Source: JALOLG01 sp035557475 (GTDB lineage Bacteria; Actinomycetota; Acidimicrobiia; Acidimicrobiales; Ilumatobacteraceae). Taken from it: a DNA stretch of 27,784 bases. The DNA lies in the NCBI GenBank assembly GCA_035557475.1, contig DATMDV010000214.1:1-27784 (forward strand), given 5' to 3'. This document shows, one piece after another, positions 1-6,300 of this stretch. The first letter of the stretch is position 1. The number at the start of each line of letters is the position of its first letter. The notes under the pieces were generated by a model. It was not told where the DNA came from and made no database searches. It saw nothing but the letters and a program-made list of their open reading frames with translations. The position numbers were made by a program, and so were the translations under genes.

Positions 1-1969
1 CGATGAAGTCGACCAGCACGTAGTCGCCGAGGGTCTCGGGCGTGGTGAAGAACGCCCGACCGCCGTTCATGTGAGTGAGCTTCTCGACGAAGGCCTTCAG
101 ATAGCTGGTGGCGTCGAGCATGAACGTGTTGATGCGGATCCCCTCGCGCGTGCAACGCACGACTTCGCGCAAGGTCGCTTCCACCGTCTCGCGCACCGGC
201 GGGTAGTTGAAGAACACGTCTCCGCTCGCCGTCACGTGGGCGGTGGGCTCGCCGTCGGTGATCATGATGATCTGCTTGGTGCCGGTCTGGCGAGCGAGCA
301 GTTGGCGTGCCAGTACGAACCCGTGCTGCATGTTCGTGCCGTAGACGAAGTCCCACGACACCTCCGGCAGCTGCTGGGCGGTGAGGATGCGTGCCGTCTC
401 GCTGAACCCGACGAGTCCGAGATAGTCGCGCGGGAACTGCGACGAGATCAGCGAGTGCAACGCCATCGCGACCTTCTTGGCCGGCAGGAAGTTGTCGCGC
501 ATCGGCATCGAGAGCGACAGGTCGAGCATCAACACCGTCGACGAACGGGTCACGTGCTCGGTGCGCTCGATCTCGAAGTCGTCGGGGTCGAGGTGCACCG
601 GCGTGCCAGGGCCCGACCGTCGCAATGCGTTACGGATCGTGCGGTGGAGATCGAGCTGGAACGGATCACCGAACTCGTACGGCTTGGTGTCGTAGGTGCG
701 TTCGTGACCGAGGCCGATCCGGCTCACCTCGTGCTGCCCGACGGTGTCCTTGGTCAGCTTCGAGAACAGGTCGCGTAGGGCGTTCGACCCGATCGCTCGC
801 AGGCCCTTCGGCGTCAGCTCGAGGCGGCCCTCCTTCTGCTCGATCAGGCCGGCGTCCTCGAGCATCTTGGTGAGTTGGGCGAGACGCTCGAGCGAGCGCG
901 CCGCGTCGTCGCCCATCAGGTCGCGGACGCGGTCGAGGTCGGCCTCGGCGAGGGCGCCGGGGTTCGATGCGTTGCGGAGCAGGTTCTCGAGCTGGTCGAG
1001 ATCGCCGAGGTCCTGCATCGCCTGCATCGCCTGGGCGAACCCCATCGGGTCCTGGCCCTCGAAGTCGTACGACTGCTGCCAACCCATCTGCGGGAACATC
1101 TGCTGGAGGTGGCCGCCGAGCTGGTCGAGCTGCCAGCGCAGGTCCATGTCGTCGAGCAGCTGGTCGGAGAGCTGTTGGAGCTGTGCGCGCTGCTCGGGCG
1201 TCATCGAGTTGAGCATCGCTTGCATCGCCGCCATCCGGCGCGCCATCTGCTCGAGCAGCTCGTCGAGATCCTTCGGGTTCTCGGGGAAGAAGTCGCCGAA
1301 CTCCTGCATGAACTGCTCGAAGCCGGGATCCTCGCCCCGATCGCGTCGCTCCAGCATCTCGTTGAGTCCGGCGAGCATGTCCTTCATCCGCTGCATGTCG
1401 GCCGCCGACATGTTCTGCACGGCGCCGCTCATCTGATCGACCATCTGCTGCATCAGCTGTTCACGGAGCCGGTCCATCAGCTGCTCGAAGCGCTGGCGCG
1501 CCTCCGCCGACTCGAAGTCGTACGCCTCGAGCTCGCGCACCTTGCCGGCGAGGTCGTCGGGCATCAGGTCGAGCCGCATGTTGCGCTCGGCGGCGGCGTC
1601 ACCAGCGTTCTGCTCGCGCCGCGGATCGCCACTCTGTTGTGCGGCTCGCAATGCGTTGTCGACCGCGTGGCGTTCCTCGTCGATGATGTCGTCGAGCTCA
1701 CGGGCGATCTCGTCGTACACGCCGCCCAGGTCGTGGCGGTCGAGCCGGTCCTGGCGCTCGCGCCGCAGTTGCTCGAGCAGCTCACGGATCCCGGCCAGCT
1801 GCTCACCGTTCCGGTCGCGCATGCCCTGGTGCATCATCCGCCGCAGAGCAGCGTTGACGTCGCCGTGGTACAGGAGCTCGTCGGTCAGCTCATCGAAGAG
1901 CGCGTCGGCGTCGAGATCGAATCCACGCTGCGAGCCGTCCCACCGTGAGTAGGTGAACTGCTGCGCCAT
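1..1969 (-). CDS. VWA-domain protein (3' end outside window)
   Basis: Partial gene: 656 codons are visible and the stop lies beyond the left edge. The first part (residues about 20-400) is a charged, helical, Met/Gln-rich region with many short M-Q-x-x-M runs, likely coiled coil. From about residue 475 there is a von Willebrand factor A domain with a complete metal site: D483-L-S485-L-S487, a Thr near 545 and D572 in ITDGEP. VWA proteins of this kind work with MoxR-type AAA+ ATPases, inserting metal or remodelling partner proteins in the cytoplasm; no signal peptide or membrane segment is visible. The likely ATPase partner is the gene at 4736-6172 on the same strand, but three genes separate them. 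The ATG at 1969 is supported by a TACGTT hexamer 6 bases upstream, suggesting a leaderless mRNA. The exact substrate is unknown. Confidence 0.88.
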   Translation of the reverse strand, partial: MAQQFTYSRWDGSQRGFDLDADALFDELTDELLYHGDVNAALRRMMHQGMRDRNGEQLAGIRELLEQLRRERQDRLDRHDLGGVYDEIARELDDIIDEERHAVDNALRAAQQSGDPRREQNAGDAAAERNMRLDLMPDDLAGKVRELEAYDFESAEARQRFEQLMDRLREQLMQQMVDQMSGAVQNMSAADMQRMKDMLAGLNEMLERRDRGEDPGFEQFMQEFGDFFPENPKDLDELLEQMARRMAAMQAMLNSMTPEQRAQLQQLSDQLLDDMDLRWQLDQLGGHLQQMFPQMGWQQSYDFEGQDPMGFAQAMQAMQDLGDLDQLENLLRNASNPGALAEADLDRVRDLMGDDAARSLERLAQLTKMLEDAGLIEQKEGRLELTPKGLRAIGSNALRDLFSKLTKDTVGQHEVSRIGLGHERTYDTKPYEFGDPFQLDLHRTIRNALRRSGPGTPVHLDPDDFEIERTEHVTRSSTVLMLDLSLSMPMRDNFLPAKKVAMALHSLISSQFPRDYLGLVGFSETARILTAQQLPEVSWDFVYGTNMQHGFVLARQLLARQTGTKQIIMITDGEPTAHVTASGDVFFNYPPVRETVEATLREVVRCTREGIRINTFMLDATSYLKAFVEKLTHMNGGRAFFTTPETLGDYVLVDFI

Positions 1970-1975
1970 GACCGA

Positions 1976-1981
1976 AACGTA
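1976..1981 (-). promoter_or_regulatory. Putative leaderless -10 of the VWA gene
   Basis: On the minus strand TACGTT fits the actinobacterial TANNNT -10 and ends 6 bases before the ATG at 1969, so transcription would begin at or next to the start codon. No good -35 or Shine-Dalgarno sequence was seen. This is inference from position and motif. Confidence 0.45.
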
Positions 1982-2026
1982 GCGCTCGGTTCATCCAAAG
2001 CCCACGCGCAGTTCGTGATGCACCCG

Positions 2027-2032
2027 TATCAT
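2027..2032 (+). promoter_or_regulatory. Putative leaderless -10 of the cyclase gene
   Basis: TATCAT ends 7 bases before the ATG at 2040, with no Shine-Dalgarno sequence between. The spacing fits a leaderless transcript. The divergent VWA gene has the same arrangement, so the 70-base gap holds two back-to-back promoters. Confidence 0.45.
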
Positions 2033-2039
2033 TCGCCGC

Positions 2040-2588
2040 ATGCGTGTTCCCCGCACGTTCATCTTCGTCGACCTGTCCGGGTTCACGAACTACACCGCCG
2101 CCTTCGGCGACAACGCGGCCGGCAGGATCCTGAGCACATTCAGGGCAATCGTCCGTGAGGTCGCGTCCGACCGGGGAGTGCGGATCGCCAAGTGGCTCGG
2201 TGACGGCTTCATGGCGGTCGGGGTCGAGCAGATCGACGCGATCACGTTCACCCTCGAGCTCGAGCGCCGCGCCACCGATGTCTGTGCACCGCTCACGCTG
2301 CGGGCCGGCGTCGCCAGCGGGCACGCGCTGTTGTTCGAGGGCGACGACTACATCGGATCGGCCGTCAACATGGCCGCCCGCCTGTGCGACGTCGCCCAGT
2401 CATACGAGGTCCTGATGCCGACGATGCACCTCGACCACCTCCCCGAGGGCGTGACCGCGGTGCCGTACGGGGAGATCGAGTTACGAGGGTTCCCCGGCGC
2501 GATCGACGTCGTGCGCCTCACCGGCGTGCCCGTGCTCGCCCCGACCAACGACACCGGCGAGCTCTGGACCCGCAGTCCGTTCGTCTGA
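2040..2588 (+). CDS. Stand-alone class III adenylate/guanylate cyclase
   Basis: A 182-residue protein made almost only of a class III nucleotide cyclase catalytic domain. The visible catalytic set is complete: metal-binding D11 in FVDLSGF, purine-contacting K51 and the second metal Asp D55 in KWLGDGF, an Asp pair at 102-103 before YIGSAVN, and the transition-state residues N110 and R114 in VNMAARL. Lys at the purine position favours ATP, so cAMP is the more likely product. There is no regulatory, HAMP or membrane domain, so it is probably a soluble enzyme, with control by expression or by a partner. It is divergent from the VWA gene and converges on the OmpA-like gene 43 bases downstream. Start chosen by the TATCAT hexamer upstream. 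Confidence 0.88.
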   Translation: MRVPRTFIFVDLSGFTNYTAAFGDNAAGRILSTFRAIVREVASDRGVRIAKWLGDGFMAVGVEQIDAITFTLELERRATDVCAPLTLRAGVASGHALLFEGDDYIGSAVNMAARLCDVAQSYEVLMPTMHLDHLPEGVTAVPYGEIELRGFPGAIDVVRLTGVPVLAPTNDTGELWTRSPFV

Positions 2589-2631
2589 AGCGACCCCGGG
2601 ATGGGCCGCTGCCGTCGGACGCACGACGCCG

Positions 2632-3564
2632 CTACTCCTGCAGCAGACCGTAGAAGACGAACTCGGTGCGGCGGTTCAGCTCGAGCGCCGCCGGTTCGTT
2701 GTTGAGGGTCAACAGGTCGGCCTCACCCACCGCTCTGGACGACAGGCGGCTGGGTTCGATGCCGTGCCGGGCGATGTAGTCGACCACTGCGTCGGCGCGC
2801 TCCTCGGAGATCTCGTAGTTGGTGAGCTCGCTCCCGCGCTGGTCGGCGTGGCCGATCACGAGCGCGGACACGTGGGGCAGCGCGTTCATGATGCTGACGA
2901 CCCGGTCGAGCTCCAACGCGTGTGGTGGCAAGACCTCGGCGCTCCCCTCGGGAAAGCGCACCGATGTCAATTCCACGACGCGCACGCCAACGTGGCGCGG
3001 CACCGAGGGGTTGATCGTCAGGAAGTTCTCGACGGTGTCCTGACCGGGCTTGGCGTTGCCGATCGCGAGGATCTGCAGGCGGTCCTTCGCCGCCTGATCC
3101 GGCACCGCCCCGGTGAGCGTGATCTTGGAGACGTCGTAGAGCGCAACGACCGGAGCCGGGCTGCCGTCGGGGAGGGTCTCATAGGTCGCTTCGCCCGGCG
3201 CTGCGGCGACCGTCACCGAGGCTGCGGTCGCGGGCGTGTCAGATGCTGCAGGAGGATCCGACGCGACGGTGTTCGCGCCATTCCCGGCGGTGGAGATGTC
3301 AGTGGTTGAGATGTCAGTGGTCGAAACGTCGGTCGTGGCGACGTCATCGGTGACGTCGGGATCGGTGACATCGGTCGACTGCGTTGCGGTCGTCGTCGTC
3401 AGGACATCGCCGAGCAATGGTTCGGTCGACTCGACGTCGTCGCCGCCGAGCCTCGGCCGCACGACGAACCACCCCACGAGGACCAGGGCCACGACGGCGA
3501 CGACCACGGCAACCGTCCGAGCCAGCGGACGGTCTCCTTCCCCGCCGTCGCCATACTCGTACAT
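2632..3564 (-). CDS. Membrane-anchored BON/OmpA-like domain protein
   Basis: A 310-residue protein. After a short acidic cytoplasmic tail there is one membrane helix (about residues 17-35), then a low-complexity Thr/Asp/Ser/Val linker (about 50-125), a BON-like region (about 138-195) and a C-terminal OmpA/MotB peptidoglycan-binding domain (about 200-308). The OmpA domain shows GHADQRGSE, then ISEERA and NRRTEF, the Asp and Arg that hold diaminopimelate in this family. The order membrane helix, BON, OmpA resembles mycobacterial ArfA, and the likely role is a cell-wall tether or envelope integrity; no channel function is claimed. The ATG at 3564 has a strong GGGGGAGGA ribosome site a few bases upstream, unlike many neighbours that seem leaderless. 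The linker DNA contains imperfect 15-base repeats. Confidence 0.85.
   Translation of the reverse strand: MYEYGDGGEGDRPLARTVAVVVAVVALVLVGWFVVRPRLGGDDVESTEPLLGDVLTTTTATQSTDVTDPDVTDDVATTDVSTTDISTTDISTAGNGANTVASDPPAASDTPATAASVTVAAAPGEATYETLPDGSPAPVVALYDVSKITLTGAVPDQAAKDRLQILAIGNAKPGQDTVENFLTINPSVPRHVGVRVVELTSVRFPEGSAEVLPPHALELDRVVSIMNALPHVSALVIGHADQRGSELTNYEISEERADAVVDYIARHGIEPSRLSSRAVGEADLLTLNNEPAALELNRRTEFVFYGLLQE
3293..3337 (-). repeat. 15-base tandem repeat in OmpA-like linker
   Basis: Two nearly identical 15-base units (3293-3307 and 3308-3322, differing in the last base) and a degenerate third encode the repeated S-T-T-D-I linker residues. The in-frame length means expansion or contraction would alter only the length of the spacer between membrane and cell-wall domain. 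Confidence 0.7.
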
Positions 3565-3761
3565 CTTCGTCCTCCCCCGCCCGCACGCGCGGTTGGGTCT
3601 ACACGGTTACCAATCGTGAGTGAGCCCCAAACCACGCCGGGGGGATCTGGCCCGAATCAGTCCCGTCTGGCACGATTTGGTCACTGGTTGCGCCCGGAAC
3701 GGCGCTCACTGCAACATCGAAGCGGTGTTGCCGTGCCACATCGATGTGTCAGATTGATGCG

Positions 3762-4661
3762 ATGGGTGCCCAGACCCAGCGAGGTGTCGCGTTCTCCACG
3801 GCGTCGACACTCGGCACGTCTCCTTCGAGCGATCTCGGCGAGAGCGATGGCAACGGGTTCCTGTCCCGGTGGGCCGACGATCTCGACGCCATCGCCGAGC
3901 TCGGTGTGCGGGCGGTGCGGTTCTCGCTCGACTGGGCGCGGCTACAACCGCGACCGAACGAGCTCGACGGCGAGTGGGTCGAGTGGTACGGATCGCTGCT
4001 CACCGCTTCACTCCGGCTGGGTTTGGAGCCGTGGCTCACGTTGTACGACGGATCGATCCCGAAATGGTTCGACGACGAGGGCGGATTCGGCGACACCGTC
4101 GCGGCCGGCCGCTGGTGGCCGCGCTGGGTCGAGCGGGTCGCCGAGCAGTTCGGCGACACCGCGGCGGGATGGGTGCCACTCGTCGGCCGCGTCGACAACG
4201 CTCGACCCGTATGGCGCGACACATGGATCGCACTGCGCGGCGGGCGTCGGGTCGTGCGACCGTTTGCGTTGCCCGACGAGCGTCAGTTGCTCGACGGCGG
4301 CGACCAGTCGTGCGACGTCGTCGGCGTCGTGCTCGCACCGATGTCGACAGGGTCGACGATGATCGACGATCGGATCGCCGAGCGCGAGTTGGAACGGTTT
4401 GGCGAGCTGCTGAGGATGGCGGCCGAGGAAGGTCCCGAGCGCCCCTTGGCGATCGCCTCGTTCGAGACGTCACTGCTCGACGCCGATTCGCACGGTCGCG
4501 TCGTCGAGCAGCTCCGGCTGGCGATTGACGACGTGGTCTCCGACGGCATTGCCGTCGAGGTGGCGTTCGTCGGCCCGGCCGTCAGCGTCGGCGAGAACCA
4601 CCTCGGCCTCGTCGACCGCGACATCGGCCCGACCGCGGCAGGCACGGTGTGGTTCGGCTGA
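3762..4661 (+). CDS. Degenerate GH1-like (beta-glucosidase fold) protein
   Basis: About 299 residues, against 400-450 for a normal family 1 glycosidase. The N-terminal half clearly follows GH1: a W-x-D-D-L-D-A-I-A-E-L-G-V-R-A-V-R-F-S-L-D-W stretch, then LEPWLTLYDGSIPKWF where active enzymes have TLYHWDLPQ. The acid/base motif (NEP after W-x-T/P-L) is replaced by VGR in WVPLVGRVDN, and the His of YHWD is lost. A later IASFETS may be a remnant of the nucleophile strand (ITENG). About 100 residues of the barrel centre are missing. The frame is intact, with no stop or frameshift, so it is likely expressed but not as a normal glycosidase. An earlier ATG at 3744 is possible; 3762 is preferred because CAGATT lies 6 bases before it. 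It converges on the MoxR-type gene. Confidence 0.7.
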   Translation: MGAQTQRGVAFSTASTLGTSPSSDLGESDGNGFLSRWADDLDAIAELGVRAVRFSLDWARLQPRPNELDGEWVEWYGSLLTASLRLGLEPWLTLYDGSIPKWFDDEGGFGDTVAAGRWWPRWVERVAEQFGDTAAGWVPLVGRVDNARPVWRDTWIALRGGRRVVRPFALPDERQLLDGGDQSCDVVGVVLAPMSTGSTMIDDRIAERELERFGELLRMAAEEGPERPLAIASFETSLLDADSHGRVVEQLRLAIDDVVSDGIAVEVAFVGPAVSVGENHLGLVDRDIGPTAAGTVWFG

Positions 4662-4696
4662 TACCCGACGCCTGTGTCGACGTCGTCCGCGTGGGA

Positions 4697-4719
4697 CGCT
4701 GGGCATCTCGACCCAAGCG
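4697..4719. terminator. Weak hairpin between convergent genes
   Basis: CGCTGGG and CCCAAGCG can pair, with one bulged base and an 8-base loop, in the 74-base gap where the GH1-like and MoxR-type genes converge. There is no T run. It could serve both directions, but the stem is short. Confidence 0.3.
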
Positions 4720-4735
4720 CAGGAGACCGGCGAGA

Positions 4736-6172
4736 TCAGACGCGACCGCGGTAGGTCGCCCGGTTGCCGGAGGCGTCCTTGTTGAGGCGCTTCGACAGGT
4801 GAAGTCCCTCGAGGACGAACTCGACGGCGGCGGCGACCGCGGCTGGCGACTCGTCGCCGCCGGTGAGGTGGAGCACCGGGATCCGCAACGCAGGCACCGT
4901 GTCGACGAGGCCGGCGAGCTGGGTGCTCGTGATGTCCTCGCCGGTGTGGGCGATCGCACCCTCCTCGAAGGCGGCCACGACGTCGCGGGTCTGCTCGGGC
5001 TCGACCCGGTCCTTGAACACCGTGAGCACGGCACCCTTGACGAGGTTCTCGAAGATCGCGCCCTCGCGCCCCTCCTCGAGCGACTCGATCTCGATCTTGC
5101 CGATCGAGCTGGCGGCGAGCGCCTCGAGATCGTCGACGCGGGCGACGACCGAGCGTTCGCCGGAACGCAGCCCGCGCCGCAGCGCGTTCGCAGCGAGCGC
5201 CTCGTAGTTGGCGACGCTGAGTCGGACGCTGACACCGCTGCGCTGGTTGACGTGGTTGCTGGCGCGGGCGAGGTGGCTGAACGTGGCGATGACCTGGCCG
5301 AGATACTCGGGCACCAGGACGCGAGCCCCACCGAGACCTGACGGGTCGTCGGCTGGCGCGGCGATGTCGAGCGGCCGCGCTTCCTGGCGCATGATCGCGT
5401 ATTCGGTGTCGATCGCGAGCGGGTAGTGGGTGCGGATCTGACTCCCGAAGCGGTCCTTCAACGGGGTGATGATGCGGCCGCGGTTGGTGTAGTCCTCGGG
5501 GTTCGCGGAGGCGACCAGCATCAGGTCGAGCGGCAGCCGGATCTTGTAGCCGCGGACCTGCACGTCGCGCTCTTCGAGGACGTTCAGCATCCCGACCTGG
5601 ATGCGCTCGGCGAGGTCGGGCAACTCGTTGATGGCGAAGATCCCGCGGTTCGTCCGTGGCACGAGTCCGTAGTGCAGCGTCAGCTCGTCCGACAGGTATC
5701 GCCCTTCGGCCACCTTGATCGGGTCGACCTCGCCGATCAGGTCGGCGATCGACGTGTCGGGCGTGGCCAGCTTCTCGCCGAAGCGGTCGTCGCGGTGGAC
5801 CCACGCGATCGCGGTCGCGTCGCCGTGCTCGGCCACCAGGTCGCGGGCGTACTTCGATACCGGCCCGTACGGATCGTCGTTGATCTCGCTCCCGGCAATG
5901 ATCGGCATCCACTCGTCGAGCAGGTTGGTGAGCGAGCGAATGATGCGGGTCTTGGCCTGTCCCCGTTCGCCGAGAAAGATCACGTCGTGGCCGGCGAGGA
6001 GCGCGTTCTCGAGCTGCGGCATCACCGTGTGCTCGTAGCCGACGACGCCTTCGAACATCGGTTCCCCGGCGGCGATCTTGGTGACCGCGTTCGAACGAAT
6101 CTCTTCTTTGACCGGACGCGACACCCAGCCCGACGCCTTCAAGTCCCCGAGTGTGGCTGCACGAGCTCCCAT
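4736..6172 (-). CDS. MoxR / magnesium-chelatase-type AAA+ ATPase
   Basis: A 478-residue AAA+ ATPase. Walker A is GERGQAKT (68-75), Walker B is GIFAINE (177-183; Asn precedes the Glu instead of Asp, common in this subfamily), sensor 1 is in VASANPEDYTN (Asn224), and an arginine finger sits in KDRFGSQ (Arg241). The conserved LKDRFGSQIRTHYP block and the long helical C-terminal region fit the chelatase-like branch of MoxR proteins. These ATPases act with VWA partners to activate or load metal into other proteins; the VWA gene at 1-1969 is the obvious candidate. The ATG at 6172 is preferred over a GTG at 6223 because TAGGTT ends exactly 7 bases before it and the protein then begins at the conserved region. 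The client protein cannot be told from sequence. Confidence 0.88.
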   Translation of the reverse strand: MGARAATLGDLKASGWVSRPVKEEIRSNAVTKIAAGEPMFEGVVGYEHTVMPQLENALLAGHDVIFLGERGQAKTRIIRSLTNLLDEWMPIIAGSEINDDPYGPVSKYARDLVAEHGDATAIAWVHRDDRFGEKLATPDTSIADLIGEVDPIKVAEGRYLSDELTLHYGLVPRTNRGIFAINELPDLAERIQVGMLNVLEERDVQVRGYKIRLPLDLMLVASANPEDYTNRGRIITPLKDRFGSQIRTHYPLAIDTEYAIMRQEARPLDIAAPADDPSGLGGARVLVPEYLGQVIATFSHLARASNHVNQRSGVSVRLSVANYEALAANALRRGLRSGERSVVARVDDLEALAASSIGKIEIESLEEGREGAIFENLVKGAVLTVFKDRVEPEQTRDVVAAFEEGAIAHTGEDITSTQLAGLVDTVPALRIPVLHLTGGDESPAAVAAAVEFVLEGLHLSKRLNKDASGNRATYRGRV

Positions 6173-6179
6173 CGCGTCG

Positions 6180-6185
6180 AACCTA
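6180..6185 (-). promoter_or_regulatory. Putative leaderless -10 of the MoxR-type gene
   Basis: On the minus strand TAGGTT ends 7 bases before the ATG at 6172, matching the spacing seen at several other genes here. No convincing -35 is visible. It decides the start over the upstream GTG at 6223. Confidence 0.45.
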
Positions 6186-6228
6186 CCCTGCGCCCGCCAC
6201 CGATCCCTCGCGCGTACCTCCACCCGCC

Positions 6229-6275
6229 ATCTCGTGAAGTTTCGCCGTCCGGACGGCGCCGAAACTTCACGAGAT
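6229..6275. repeat. Perfect 16-bp inverted repeat with palindromic centre
   Basis: The arms 6229-6244 and 6260-6275 (ATCTCGTGAAGTTTCG and its exact complement) are separated by 15 bases, of which 12 (CCGTCCGGACGG) are themselves a perfect palindrome. It lies between two divergent genes, so it is not a terminator for either. The right arm contains TTCACG (6266-6271), 16 bases before the proposed -10 of the GH2 gene, so an operator overlapping that promoter is possible. Alternatively it belongs to a dispersed hairpin family. Confidence 0.8.
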
Positions 6276-6287
6276 CGTGGCCATCGG

Positions 6288-6293
6288 TACGCT
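6288..6293 (+). promoter_or_regulatory. Putative leaderless promoter of the GH2 gene
   Basis: TACGCT ends 7 bases before GTG 6301. A possible -35, TTCACG at 6266-6271, lies 16 bases upstream inside the right arm of the inverted repeat. If correct, GTG 6301 and not GTG 6277 is the start. Confidence 0.45.
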
Positions 6294-6300
6294 GAGGTCA

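Noticed and set aside
875..1948. A long plus-strand frame opposite the VWA gene
   Set aside because: It is antisense to a coding sequence with a full VWA metal site, and its Leu/His-rich product matches no family.
3565..3761. Possible regulatory element in the gap before the GH1-like gene
   Set aside because: A six-pair hairpin and a loose direct repeat are present, but nothing beyond chance expectation; no promoter could be placed for the OmpA-like gene.
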